A DNA stretch of 64,000 nucleotides from WLMZ01 sp031410915 (GCA_031410915.1 JANNZY010000176.1:1-64000); one strand, 5' to 3'. Numbered from the stretch's first letter, positions 1 to 7,695 are shown. Notes: a model not told the origin generated them from the sequence alone. Program-made: numbers and translations.

Positions 1-1
1 G

Positions 2-571
2 CTTCGGGCTCGCGCCGAGACCGATGTCGCCGTTCTCCATAGTGAACTGTATGACGACGTGGCGACCAGGTCGCGGGCAGACAGTCGTCCGTGGAAACCG
101 GTGTCTGCCGGGTCAGTGGCCTCACCGTATGCAGTTACCGAACCGAACAATGAGACAGCGTGTTTCTCGGTCGCCGAAATCGCTACTGACGAACTCGTCG
201 GCGAGGCCTTGCTCTGGGGTATCGACACGCATTCGCGTGCGGCAAACGTGGGGATTTCATTGCGGCCCTCGTTCCGCGGTCGAGGGTTCGGCACCGAAGT
301 AGTACGCGTTCTGTGCCGATACGGGTTCATGACCCGCGGATTGCATCGGCTCCAACTCGACACACTCGCTGACAACGCGGCAATGCGCGCTGTGGCCGTG
401 CGGGTCGGGTTTCGTGCCGAGGGCTTGCTGCGCGAGGCCGCTTGGGTGGACGGAAGATTCGTCGACTCGATGGTGTTCGGCCTTCTCGTAACCGAATCGA
501 ATCCGCATGTGGCCAACCCGTCGGAGGATCAACGACGCGGCGACGCGCCGGTCGCGCGCACGTCGCTCTGA
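2..571 (+). CDS. GNAT family N-acetyltransferase (RimJ/RimL-like), 5' end outside window
   Basis: The frame is open from base 2, so the true start lies upstream; a GTG at 59 is in frame, but the residues before it (ETDVAVLHSELYDDV) read like the usual first helix of this family. The acetyl-CoA loop is visible as RGRGFG, preceded by VGISLRPSF, and the typical N-acetyltransferase 3' half follows (LQLDTLADNAAMRAVAVRVGF). Such proteins acetylate amines of ribosomal proteins, antibiotics or small molecules; the substrate cannot be told. The last 25 residues are hydrophilic and not part of the fold. The gene is followed directly by an insertion-sequence remnant. Confidence 0.8.
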   Translation, partial: LRARAETDVAVLHSELYDDVATRSRADSRPWKPVSAGSVASPYAVTEPNNETACFSVAEIATDELVGEALLWGIDTHSRAANVGISLRPSFRGRGFGTEVVRVLCRYGFMTRGLHRLQLDTLADNAAMRAVAVRVGFRAEGLLREAAWVDGRFVDSMVFGLLVTESNPHVANPSEDQRRGDAPVARTSL

Positions 572-647
572 TGTTCTTGGGGGCCGCCGGAAACCCTCTC
601 TCTTGTCAGCGAGGATTGAGTCAGCAGTTCTGGGCTGGCCGCGGTGA

Positions 648-936
648 GGGCTCGCAATCTGGGACAGTTCGATGGGCCGCGTCGGTGCCTGCGGTGACAA
701 CGCTGCGATGGAATCGTTCTTCTCGCTGCTCCAAAAGAACGTCCTCGACCGGCAACGCTGGAGCAGCCGCGAAGAACTACGCGTGGCCATCGTGATCTGG
801 ATCGAACGGACCTACCATCGACGACGCCGACAACGCGGCCTCGGACGGCTCACCCCGATCGAGTTCGAACTACTCGCAACCACTGCGAAAGCAGCCTGAA
901 CACTCTCAACCCCACCCGTCAACCGAGATAGGGGCA
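648..936 (+). mobile_element. IS3-family element remnant: transposase C-terminus and right end
   Basis: Bases 648-899 encode the last 80 or so residues of an IS3-type OrfB transposase: the SMGRVG...GDNA-AMESFF block contains the final Glu of the DDE triad, and the tail RTYHRRRRQRGLGRLTPIEFE is the family's usual end. In-frame stop at 645 and no other transposase sequence upstream show that the 5' part, with OrfA and the first two Asp residues, is gone. After the stop, about 36 bases run to a CA at 935-936, the usual last two bases of an IS3 end; homology to a sigma factor gene begins just beyond. No left end starting with TGCCCC is visible. Confidence 0.75.
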
Positions 937-1274
937 GACCCTTGCTTGTCGGGAAGCAGCGCCAGCGCTCCGGGGAGGTCGGGATCGGTTTCGGTGCGTT
1001 GGGTCTTGTCGGCGCGGTCGGTGATGGTGTCCGTCGGGATGGCTCGACGGGACCGAGCGCGTCCGATGTCGATGGCCTTGCGGTGGGCGATGGTCACCAG
1101 CCAGGCCTCGATGTTGGCGTCATCAGGGAGCGACGGATAGGCCCGCATTGCCGACAGGAACGTCTCCGACCATGCATCGTCAGCGTCGACCGTCCCGACG
1201 ACGGCGCGACAGACCCTGAGCACGGTCGCCCCGTGGATCTCGACAACGGTCTCGAACGGTTGCTTGCTCGTCAC
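906..1274 (-). pseudogene. ECF RNA polymerase sigma factor truncated after region 2 by IS3 insertion
   Basis: Starts at GTG 1274. Residues 10-90 are a good ECF sigma-70 region 2 (TVLRVCRAVVG, DADDAWSETFLSAMRAYPSL, EAWLVTIAHRKAIDIGRARSRR). Homology runs to ALALLPDKQ at about base 942, exactly where region 4 should begin (family pattern L.LLP.KQR..), then changes to GSAPISVDGWG and a stop encoded by the right end of the IS3 remnant. Region 4, which reads the -35 box, is therefore missing. Family members are about 165-190 aa; this one is 122. It is probably non-functional as a sigma factor. Confidence 0.7.
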
Positions 1275-1295
1275 GTGAACAGCGACGCTACGACG

Positions 1296-1511
1296 TCACC
1301 CGAAGGTGCGCTGACGCCACTCGAGGAGGCGCTCGACGGCATCGACAACCGAGAGTGCATCATCGAAGTCGACCGAAGGCAACGAGTCGGCCAGTGTCGG
1401 ATCCCGACACCGGCGGCAACTCGGCGATGCCCCAGACGCGTTGCACCGTCACGAGCTGTGCGGTGGTGAGGCTCGTCGAAAGGGCGGTTGGTACTCCGGG
1501 TTGAAGAGTCA
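1296..1511 (-). pseudogene. Possible small decayed or frameshifted ORF upstream of the sigma factor
   Basis: A minus-strand frame from ATG 1511 reads MTLQPGVPTALSTSLTTAQL...WGIAEL for 50 codons to a stop at 1360. A second minus frame, overlapping it, ends at 1296 with an acidic helical tail (VDFDDALSVVDAVERLLEW) that also looks protein-like and stops 21 nt before the sigma factor start. A single frameshift near 1380-1410 would join the two. No family is recognised. The rest of 1512-1646 holds nothing I can support. Confidence 0.25.
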
Positions 1512-1646
1512 TGACCCGTAGACGGCCGGCCGCCCGCTTTCGTGAGGTGTGTACGAGAAAAGCACACCGGTCCTCGACCGACTCACCCTTGAGACACCCC
1601 ACCGTGGTCTCGTCAGGGCGCTAACACGAACGCCCGAACTGAAATG

Positions 1647-1689
1647 TGTGTGAGCGATCAGGTCGACCGCGGACCTGATCGCTCACACA
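1647..1689. repeat. 43-bp palindrome, copy 1
   Basis: Two perfect 18-bp arms (TGTGTGAGCGATCAGGTC and its complement) flank a 7-base loop GACCGCG. It lies downstream of the hydrolase gene that ends at 1812. No T-run follows on either strand, so a classical Rho-independent terminator is not supported. Confidence 0.8.
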
Positions 1690-1739
1690 AAACCGAGCTG
1701 CAACACGCCCGCCGAACCCCAGACTCGTCTCGGCTATTC

Positions 1740-1782
1740 TGTGTGAGCGATCAGGTCGACCGCGGACCTGATCGCTCACACG
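1740..1782. repeat. 43-bp palindrome, copy 2
   Basis: Same sequence as the copy at 1647-1689 apart from the last base of the right arm. The centres of the two copies are 93 bp apart. It ends 30 bp from the 3' end of the minus-strand hydrolase gene. An exact repeat outside a gene suggests a REP-like element. Confidence 0.8.
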
Positions 1783-1811
1783 AACACGTGCGGACGCCGT
1801 CGTCACAGGCG

Positions 1812-2570
1812 TCAGACCGGGTCGCTGATGCGTTGCCGGTCCAGCCAACCGAGCAGGATCGCGATCGCACGCGGGTCGTGGCGCAGCCGGTGGCCGGCAC
1901 CCTCGAGCAGCCGCAGTTCGGCCGAGCCGTGGGCCTCGGCCAGCATGCGCGCGTCGGACACGGGCACGCTCTCGTCGTCGTCGCCGTGCATGACCAGCAA
2001 CGGTCGCGGTGCCATCCGGCGAGCTGCGTCGACCGGCCGGAAGCGGCGCAATTCGCGACTCCACTCGTCGAAGCTGCGCGGGAAGCCAGGCGTGCGGATC
2101 GCGCCGATCTCGCGGGCGTGATCCAGGAAGCGGCGCGGCTGGGCAGCCCAGTCGTCGAAGTCGGCGCGTGGCCCGAGCAACGCTGCGCCGCGCACCCGCG
2201 GGTCGTCGGCCGCGACGCAGACCGCGATCGAACCCCCGGTGTTCGTGCCGACGAGCCAGATGCCGGACGGCTCGGCCTCGGCGATGAGATGGTCGATCGC
2301 CGTCCGCAGGTCGTCGACCCACGACTGCAGCGAGAAGTCGCCCGCGCTGTCGCCGCAACCGCGGAAGTTGAACGTCATCGCCGCCCAGCCGAGCTCGTTC
2401 GCGGCGCGATCGATCAACTCCGGGAACGTGCCACCCGAATGACGCGCATCGATCGGCCCGACAGGGAACCCGTGGCACAGGATGAGGCCCGGTAACGCCT
2501 CGGTGCGCCCAGCCGGCTTGGCGAGGTAGCGGGCGACCGCTTGGCCGCCGGACAGGAACGTGCCATTCAC
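1812..2570 (-). CDS. Alpha/beta hydrolase with Asn at the nucleophile position
   Basis: 252 residues from GTG 2570. The oxyanion region (LILCHGFPVGP), the FRGCGDS turn, a late Asp (HGDDDESVPV) and a catalytic-type His (GAGHRLRHD) match the dienelactone-hydrolase/prolyl-oligopeptidase-like branch of the alpha/beta hydrolases. The nucleophile elbow, which should be G-x-S-x-G, reads G-T-N-T-G-G, with Asn for Ser. Either the enzyme is inactive as a serine hydrolase or it uses another chemistry. It is the last gene of a minus-strand operon, 7 nt after the 74-residue gene. Confidence 0.8.
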   Translation of the reverse strand: MNGTFLSGGQAVARYLAKPAGRTEALPGLILCHGFPVGPIDARHSGGTFPELIDRAANELGWAAMTFNFRGCGDSAGDFSLQSWVDDLRTAIDHLIAEAEPSGIWLVGTNTGGSIAVCVAADDPRVRGAALLGPRADFDDWAAQPRRFLDHAREIGAIRTPGFPRSFDEWSRELRRFRPVDAARRMAPRPLLVMHGDDDESVPVSDARMLAEAHGSAELRLLEGAGHRLRHDPRAIAILLGWLDRQRISDPV

Positions 2571-2577
2571 GACGGCG

Positions 2578-2802
2578 TCAGGCGCGCGGCTTGCGGTGCA
2601 ACCGGCGCGCGCCGGGCGAGGCGAGCGTGTAGCCGCGGTTGCGAGCCTCGACGGCGGTGTCGGGGCCGAAGCAGATGCCGACCTCGGCCCGCACGATCTC
2701 GTCGATCACCGCCGGGTCGTCCCAGTTGTCGACGTCGTACACGAGCTGCGTCCGCTTGTCGCCGAGGTAGCGGGTGTGCTCGAACCGGGTGGGGCGATCC
2801 AT
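2578..2802 (-). CDS. Conserved hypothetical small protein (74 aa)
   Basis: Starts at ATG 2802. The sequence has a well-ordered look (RYLGDKRTQLVYDVDNWDD, then IDEIVRAEVGICFGPDTAVEARNRGY) and ends in a basic tail. No domain is recognised, and there is no signal peptide or membrane segment. It lies between the membrane protein gene (41 nt upstream) and the hydrolase gene (7 nt downstream), so it is probably cotranscribed with them. Confidence 0.6.
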   Translation of the reverse strand: MDRPTRFEHTRYLGDKRTQLVYDVDNWDDPAVIDEIVRAEVGICFGPDTAVEARNRGYTLASPGARRLHRKPRA

Positions 2803-2843
2803 GCCGTCAAGTTAGCGGCGCGGCGCGCACGCCAGCGACTCTC

Positions 2844-3302
2844 TCAACCGTCGAGGTCCTGCGCGATCGGGCCGACGGCACCGATCGCGTCGAAGTACTC
2901 CTGATGCGCGTCGACCACGCGGACGACGTCGATGTCGTCGAGGATCTCGATGCCGGCGCGATCGGCCTCGCCGAGCAGGAACGCGGTTAGGCTGTCGTCC
3001 TCGATGACGACTTCGTCGTCGATGTCCTGGCGCCGGTCGATGACCCGGTCCGGCTGCAATCCCTTCGAGTTCAGCCAACGCAGGTGGAACGTCAACAGCT
3101 GGCTGAGCTCGTCGAGCGTCAGCCGGCTCTGGGTGTCGTCCGGCAGCCGTTCGGCCACGAAGGACAGCGCTTGCTCTTCGATGTACACCACCCGCGGCGA
3201 CAAGGCGTCGAGGCGGCGGGCCTCACGCCCGACCACCACCGCAGCCACGACGAACGTGAACAGCGCGGCGATGACGATGAAGACAACTGTTATGGCCGGC
3301 AC
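2844..3302 (-). CDS. Membrane-anchored hypothetical protein (152 aa)
   Basis: Starts at GTG 3302. Residues 3-25 (ITVVFIVIAALFTFVVAAVVVG) form one N-terminal membrane helix. The rest is a soluble, acidic alpha/beta domain (VVYIEEQALSFVAERLP, LTLDELSQLLTFHLRWLNSKG, DIDVVRVVDAHQEYFDAIGAVG). I recognise no named family. It follows the acyl-CoA dehydrogenase gene by 36 nt in the same direction, which suggests one transcript. Confidence 0.65.
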   Translation of the reverse strand: MPAITVVFIVIAALFTFVVAAVVVGREARRLDALSPRVVYIEEQALSFVAERLPDDTQSRLTLDELSQLLTFHLRWLNSKGLQPDRVIDRRQDIDDEVVIEDDSLTAFLLGEADRAGIEILDDIDVVRVVDAHQEYFDAIGAVGPIAQDLDG

Positions 3303-3338
3303 CGGCTCGCAGTGTACGAGCCGGTGCGGCGATCAGCG

Positions 3339-4454
3339 TCAGATGCCGATGCGCTGGGCGAGCAGCTCGCGGTGGTACGTCGGGTCACCGAAGAGCAGCT
3401 CGCTCGACTTGGCCCGCTTGAAGTACAGGTGCGCGGGGTGCTCCCACGTGAAGCCGATGCCACCGTGGATCTGGATGTTCTCGGCCGTGGCGTGGAAGTA
3501 CGCCTCCGAGCAGTAGGCCTTGGCCAGCGACGCGACCGAAGCCAGCTCGTCGTTCATCTCCGACGCGCACCACATGCCGTAGTAGGCGGCAGACTTGGCC
3601 GATTCGACCTCGAGCAGCATGTCGGCGCACTTGTGCTTGATCGCCTGGAACGAGCCGATCGGGCGGCCGAACTGCACGCGGACCTTGGCGTAGTCGACGG
3701 CCATCTCGAGCACCTTCTGGGCTCCACCGACCTGCTCGGCAGCGAGTCCCACGGCGGCGAGGTCGAGCACGGTGCTGAGCACGTCCCAGCCGCCACCATC
3801 GGTGCCGATGAGCGTGGCCGGCGTGTCGGCGAACTCGAGTTTGCTCTGCTTGCGGGTCTGGTCCATCGTCGACAGCGACGTGCGGGTGAGGCCCGATGCA
3901 TTGCCGTCGACCGCGAACAGGCTGACGCCGGCGTCGGTGCGGGCGGCGACGATGATCAGGTCGGCGGTGTTGCCGTCGATCACGAACGACTTCGTGCCGG
4001 TCAGGGTGTAGCCGTCGCCGGTCTTGGTGGCGGGCAGCGTGATGCCGGCTTCGTCCCACTTGCCACTCGGCTCGGTGAACGCGAGCGTGGCGATGGTCTC
4101 GCCACTGGCGATGCCGGGCAGGTGGGCCTTCTTGGCCGCGTCGTCGCCGCTGTGGATCAGTGTGTTGGCGGCGAGCACGACGGTGCTGAAGAACGGCGCG
4201 CACAGCAGGGCGCGGCCCATCTCTTCGAGCACGATGCCGAGCTCGACGTAGCTGTAGCCGCTGCCACCGAACTCCTCGGGGATGTGCAGGCCTTGCAGAC
4301 CGAGCTGCTCGCCCGCTTGCTTCCACACGGCGGGATCGAAGCCGTTCTCGGTCTCCATCTGCTCGCGCACGGCGGACTCGGGGGACTTGCTGTCGAGGAA
4401 CGCGCGGACCGTCTTGCGCAGTTCTTCCTGTTCTTCGGTGAAGGCAAAGTTCAT
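3339..4454 (-). CDS. Acyl-CoA dehydrogenase (FadE-type)
   Basis: FAD enzyme that introduces an alpha,beta double bond in acyl-CoA. I chose ATG 4454 (MNFAFTEEQEELRKTVR), the standard N-terminus of the family; an ATG four codons upstream (4466) is an alternative. All three domains are present in 371 residues: N-terminal helical (EFGGSGYSYVELGIVLEEMG), middle beta (FTEPSGKWDEAG, GTKSFVIDG) and C-terminal helical (YAKVRVQFGRPIGSFQAIKH, IQIHGGIGFTWEH). The IYEGT-type catalytic loop of straight-chain enzymes is replaced by AKSSELLFGD, as in FadE subunits of steroid and cyclic-acid pathways. Substrate is unknown. It heads a four-gene minus-strand operon. Confidence 0.9.
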   Translation of the reverse strand: MNFAFTEEQEELRKTVRAFLDSKSPESAVREQMETENGFDPAVWKQAGEQLGLQGLHIPEEFGGSGYSYVELGIVLEEMGRALLCAPFFSTVVLAANTLIHSGDDAAKKAHLPGIASGETIATLAFTEPSGKWDEAGITLPATKTGDGYTLTGTKSFVIDGNTADLIIVAARTDAGVSLFAVDGNASGLTRTSLSTMDQTRKQSKLEFADTPATLIGTDGGGWDVLSTVLDLAAVGLAAEQVGGAQKVLEMAVDYAKVRVQFGRPIGSFQAIKHKCADMLLEVESAKSAAYYGMWCASEMNDELASVASLAKAYCSEAYFHATAENIQIHGGIGFTWEHPAHLYFKRAKSSELLFGDPTYHRELLAQRIGI

Positions 4455-4499
4455 GGGCTCCACCATGGTCGGCAGGTCACGGAGCAGACAAATCGGAAG

Positions 4500-4517
4500 G
4501 TGTACACCGGTGTACAC
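4500..4517. promoter_or_regulatory. 18-bp perfect palindrome, likely autoregulatory operator of the toxin-antitoxin pair
   Basis: GTGTACACCGGTGTACAC is a perfect palindrome. It overlaps TACACT (4513-4518), a good -10 box 6 nt before the antitoxin GTG at 4525, so transcripts would be leaderless and repressor binding would block RNA polymerase. It sits in the 70-bp divergent region shared with the acyl-CoA dehydrogenase gene. Confidence 0.7.
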
Positions 4518-4524
4518 TTTCCCC

Positions 4525-4797
4525 GTGCAGCGAGTTGGGATCCGTGAGCTTCGAGTGTCGGCGACCGCCATCGTCCGCCGCGCCGCAGCAGGCCAGACCA
4601 CGATCGTGACGGTGCGCGGACAACCGGTGGCACGGCTGGTCCCGCTCAGCGAAAGCCCCGGCGAGCGCACCTTCGACGATCTCGTCGCGCAGGGCCAACT
4701 GATTGCGCCGCGGCGCACCGGACCACCACACGACGCTGCGATCCCGGTGTGGGGCAACGTCCGCCTCGACCGCCTGTTGCGCGAGGTCCGTGGGTGA
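4525..4797 (+). CDS. Type II antitoxin, Phd/YefM family
   Basis: 90 residues from GTG 4525. The N-terminal DNA-binding domain has the typical form GIRELRVSATAIVRRAAAGQ, then TIVTVRGQPVARLVPL, and the C-terminal half (RTFDDLVAQGQLIAPR...RLDRLLREVRG) is the flexible toxin-wrapping part. This protein should neutralise the PIN toxin encoded next and, with it, repress its own promoter through the palindrome at 4500-4517. The stop overlaps the toxin start (GTGA). A longer reading frame upstream is open but has no sensible start and crosses the palindrome. Confidence 0.85.
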   Translation: MQRVGIRELRVSATAIVRRAAAGQTTIVTVRGQPVARLVPLSESPGERTFDDLVAQGQLIAPRRTGPPHDAAIPVWGNVRLDRLLREVRG

Positions 4798-5201
4798 GCC
4801 TGTACCTGGACGCCAGCGCGCTGGTGACCCTGCACATCGAGACGCCTGCCCGCAAGGATCTGTTGGACATCGTCGCATCGGAGCCGGGAGCCGTCATCAC
4901 CTGCGCGCTGACACTGGTGGAGGCGCTCGCGCTGGTGGATCGTGTCACCGACGAACCGGTGATGCGCAACGAACTCGAAGATCACATCCGTTTGACGTGG
5001 GACCGTCTTGCCATCGTGCCGATCGATCAAGCCTGTCTCGATGGAGCCGCTCGTCTCATGCGCGAGCAGCCACTCCGGTTGAGCGACGCGATTCATCTGT
5101 CGGCCGCGCTGCGTTTGCCGCGCCCGGTGCGCTTCGCCACGTTCGACCCAGCGCAGATCACCGTTGCGATGGGACTGGGTTGCGAGATCGTGTCGAACTG
5201 A
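4794..5201 (+). CDS. PIN-domain ribonuclease toxin, VapC family
   Basis: 135 residues from GTG 4794, overlapping the antitoxin stop by 4 bases. PIN-domain acidic residues are visible: Asp in LYLDASALV near the N-terminus, Glu in LTLVEALAL, Asp in LRLSDAIHLSAAL, and the final FATFDP motif. VapC toxins are Mg-dependent RNases that cut tRNA or rRNA when free of antitoxin. No truncation or lost catalytic residue is seen. Confidence 0.88.
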   Translation: MSLYLDASALVTLHIETPARKDLLDIVASEPGAVITCALTLVEALALVDRVTDEPVMRNELEDHIRLTWDRLAIVPIDQACLDGAARLMREQPLRLSDAIHLSAALRLPRPVRFATFDPAQITVAMGLGCEIVSN

Positions 5202-5293
5202 GCGGAACCGGTGAGCCGGCGTTGCCCCATTGCGCGGCGATGGCGATGGGCGTCGAGGTCGTCTCCAGCTGATCACGGTGCCAGACTTGACCC

Positions 5294-5908
5294 ATGACGA
5301 CGTTGCACTGGGCCGACAGCCGGTTGGAGATCCACAAGGTCGTCGTCGGCGCCTACGACAACAACGTGTTCGTGCTCCGCTGCCGCGAGACCGGCGAGTC
5401 TGTGCTCATCGACGCGGCCAACGAGCACGAGCGTCTTCTGGAACTGTGCGTCCGCCTGGACGTGAAACGGGTGCTCGAGACGCACGGGCACTTCGACCAC
5501 ATCGGCGCAGTCGCAGCGATGCGCGAGGCCGGCTACGAGGTCGCTGTTGCGTCCGCCGACGCGCCGATGCTGAAAGACGTCGGCTACGACGTGTTCCTCG
5601 ACGACGCGGAGGTGATCGAGGTCGGCAAGCTGCGCCTGCACGCGATCCACAACCCTGGCCACACGCCGGGTTCGATCTCGTTCCGCGTCGAGGGCGCACC
5701 CGTGCTGTTCAGCGGCGACACGCTGTTCCCGGGCGGTCCGGGCGCAACCAAGTTCCCGGGCTCCAGCTTCGAGACGATCATTGAATCCATCGACAACCGG
5801 CTATTCACGCTGCCGGCGAACACCGTCGTGATGCCCGGCCACGGCGTCGACACCACCATCGCCACCGAGCGCCCGCACCTGCAGGAATGGGTCGATCGGG
5901 GATGGTGA
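5294..5908 (+). CDS. MBL-fold metallo-hydrolase (glyoxalase II-like)
   Basis: 204 residues from ATG 5294. The metal ligands of the metallo-beta-lactamase fold are all present: THGHFDH (HxHxDH), the His in NPGHTPGS, the Asp in FSGDTLF and the final His in MPGHG. This pattern is that of hydroxyacylglutathione hydrolase-like thioesterases; in a mycothiol-using organism the thiol partner could be mycothiol. The stop overlaps the next start (TGATG), so the desaturase gene is translationally coupled. Confidence 0.85.
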   Translation: MTTLHWADSRLEIHKVVVGAYDNNVFVLRCRETGESVLIDAANEHERLLELCVRLDVKRVLETHGHFDHIGAVAAMREAGYEVAVASADAPMLKDVGYDVFLDDAEVIEVGKLRLHAIHNPGHTPGSISFRVEGAPVLFSGDTLFPGGPGATKFPGSSFETIIESIDNRLFTLPANTVVMPGHGVDTTIATERPHLQEWVDRGW

Positions 5909-6891
5909 TGACCGCGGCCAGCCCGCGCCTCGGTGGCATGAGCCCGTCAGCGGACCAACTGCCGGTCGTTCGCGAGGACGCCCGCATCCGCGTCGACGGC
6001 CGCCCCCAGCCGGGATTTCGCGAGGACCTACGCCGCATCCCGTCTGCCCGAAACGGATTGAGCGTGCTGTTCCTGTACGTGCAGACAGCGTTGCTGCTGA
6101 CTGCCACCATCGTCACGCCCGGGTGGTGGCGGCTCCTCGTCTGGCCCGTCGTGTTCGTGCTGATGGGCCGCACTCACGCACAGTTCGCGTCGCTGATGCA
6201 CGAAGCCGCGCACCGGCTGCTGTTCGCCAAGCGTTCGGTCAACGACTGGGTCGGCAAGTGGCTGCTCGGGTACCCGGCGTTTACCACCACCGAGGGCTAC
6301 CGCCGCGTCCACATGGCCCACCACCGCGAGGAGTTCGGTCCCGATGAGCCCGACATCCCGCTGTACGCCAACTACCCCGTGTCCCCCGCGTCGCTGCGAC
6401 GCAAGCTCACGCGCGACGCCGAGGGCCGCACCGGGTTGAAGCTGATGCGCCAGCAAGTTCGCGGACTGCGCAACCCAGATCGTGAGGCGCGCCACGTGCA
6501 GTACCGCATCTGGACCGTGCAGGCGGTGTTGCTCGCCGCGACCGTCGTCGCCGGTGTCTGGTGGCTCTACCCGATCTTCTGGCTGCTGCCGTTCCTCACC
6601 GTGTGGCGAGTCATCAACCGGCTCCGCTCGATCGCCGAGCACGGCGGGATGATGGCCTCCAAGGACCGCCGCATCACCACTCATTCCGTGCGCCAGCACA
6701 TCGGCGCGCGGTTCATGCTCGTGCCCTACAACATTGGTTGGCACCTCGCCCACCACGTCGACTCTGGCGTCCCGTTCCGCAATCTGCCCCGCTATCACGA
6801 GGCGCTTCGAGCCGCCGGCTACATCGACGACACGCTCGAGCACGATTCATACCGCTCGTTGTGGAAGGCCCTGCGCCGTCCCGATCGCTGA
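5908..6891 (+). CDS. Membrane fatty-acid desaturase family protein
   Basis: I chose ATG 5908, which overlaps the preceding stop; an in-frame ATG also occurs at 5902. The 327-residue protein shows the three His boxes of di-iron desaturases: HEAAH, HMAHH and HLAHH, with hydrophobic segments between (LFLYVQTALLLTATIV, WWRLLVWPVVFVLMG, AVLLAATVVAGVWWLYPIFWLLPFL). Such enzymes insert double bonds into acyl chains, or hydroxylate or ketolate related lipids; the exact substrate cannot be told. Confidence 0.85.
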   Translation: MTAASPRLGGMSPSADQLPVVREDARIRVDGRPQPGFREDLRRIPSARNGLSVLFLYVQTALLLTATIVTPGWWRLLVWPVVFVLMGRTHAQFASLMHEAAHRLLFAKRSVNDWVGKWLLGYPAFTTTEGYRRVHMAHHREEFGPDEPDIPLYANYPVSPASLRRKLTRDAEGRTGLKLMRQQVRGLRNPDREARHVQYRIWTVQAVLLAATVVAGVWWLYPIFWLLPFLTVWRVINRLRSIAEHGGMMASKDRRITTHSVRQHIGARFMLVPYNIGWHLAHHVDSGVPFRNLPRYHEALRAAGYIDDTLEHDSYRSLWKALRRPDR

Positions 6892-6894
6892 GTA

Positions 6895-6920
6895 ATTTCT
6901 CCTATGGGCGTAGGGGTAAT
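6895..6920 (+). promoter_or_regulatory. Suf operator-like palindrome upstream of sufC1
   Basis: A 26-bp imperfect palindrome with core CTATGGGCGTAG and AT-rich outer arms (ATTT...GTAAT), 9 of 13 base pairs matching. It recurs in the same orientation before sufB (19253-19278) with 22 of 26 bases identical and an almost equal distance to the start codon (20 versus 21 nt). Likely a binding site for a SUF regulator such as an Rrf2- or SufR-type protein; no such gene is in the window. Confidence 0.65.
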
Positions 6921-6927
6921 CGAGCGG

Positions 6928-6933
6928 TAGCAT
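6928..6933 (+). promoter_or_regulatory. -10 box of sufC1 (leaderless)
   Basis: TAGCAT fits TANNNT and lies 7 nt before GTG 6941, so the first transcribed base would be at or next to the start codon. No Shine-Dalgarno sequence is present. The palindrome at 6895-6920 covers the region where the -35 would be. Confidence 0.5.
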
Positions 6934-6940
6934 TATTCAC

Positions 6941-7690
6941 GTGAGCGAGCTGTTTCGCATCGATGACCTCCATGCCAAGCCGGTCGAGGCGGACACGCAG
7001 ATCCTGCGGGGTGTGTCGCTGACCGTCGCCGAGGGCGAGGTCCACGCGATCATGGGTCCCAACGGCAGCGGCAAGAGCACGCTGGCCAGCACGTTGCTCG
7101 CCTCCCCCGAGTACGAGGTCACCAGCGGCCGCATCGTGTACAAGGGCGACGACATCACCGATTGGCCCACCGACGTGCGGGCCAAGGCCGGCATGTTCCT
7201 CGGCTTCCAGTACCCCCAGGAGATCCCCGGTGTGTCGGTGATCCAGTTCCTGCGCCAGGCGCTCAGCGCTCGCAAGGGCATCGATTTGTCGGTGCTCGAG
7301 TTGCGCTTGGCGTCGATGGACTGGATGAAACGGCTCGGCATGGACAGCGGCTTCGTCGATCGCTACCTCAACGAGGGCTTCAGCGGAGGCGAGAAGAAGC
7401 GCAACGAGATCATGCAGATGGCCATCCTCGAGCCCGAGTTGGCGATCCTCGACGAGACTGATTCTGGCCTCGACATCGACGCGTTGCGCATCGTGGCCAA
7501 GGGCATCCGCGAGGTCAAGGCTGATCGCCCGTCGCTCGGCATCGTTCTGATCACCCACTACCAGCGGCTGCTCAACGAACTGCAGCCCGACCACGTGCAC
7601 ATCCTCATCGACGGACGCATCGTCGCCTCCGGCGGGATGGAGCTCGCCGAGAAGCTCGAAGCCGACGGTTACGAATCGTTCCGGAGCTGA
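6941..7690 (+). CDS. sufC: SUF system ATPase SufC (copy 1)
   Basis: 249 residues from GTG 6941. ABC ATPase with Walker A GPNGSGKST, Q-loop FQYPQEIPG, signature NEGFSGGEKKRNE, Walker B LAILDETDSGLDID and the switch His in LITHY, all in the SufC-specific form. SufC drives the SufBCD scaffold that builds Fe-S clusters in the cytosol. Here it is followed by sufS and sufU rather than by sufB/sufD, which lie 10 kb away with a second sufC. Which copy partners SufB-SufD is unknown. Confidence 0.93.
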   Translation: MSELFRIDDLHAKPVEADTQILRGVSLTVAEGEVHAIMGPNGSGKSTLASTLLASPEYEVTSGRIVYKGDDITDWPTDVRAKAGMFLGFQYPQEIPGVSVIQFLRQALSARKGIDLSVLELRLASMDWMKRLGMDSGFVDRYLNEGFSGGEKKRNEIMQMAILEPELAILDETDSGLDIDALRIVAKGIREVKADRPSLGIVLITHYQRLLNELQPDHVHILIDGRIVASGGMELAEKLEADGYESFRS

Positions 7691-7695
7691 CGACG

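Noticed and set aside
1647..1782. Rho-independent terminators at the paired palindromes
   Set aside because: No run of T follows on either strand, and two identical copies in series is unusual for terminators.
4466..4468. ATG 4466 as start of the acyl-CoA dehydrogenase
   Set aside because: Possible, but ATG 4454 gives the standard MNFAFTEEQ start of the family; the four extra codons add nothing recognisable.
3339..5276. A 645-codon minus frame spanning the acyl-CoA dehydrogenase and the toxin-antitoxin genes
   Set aside because: The dehydrogenase N-terminus is at 4454; upstream residues are antisense to the antitoxin and toxin genes and carry no domain.
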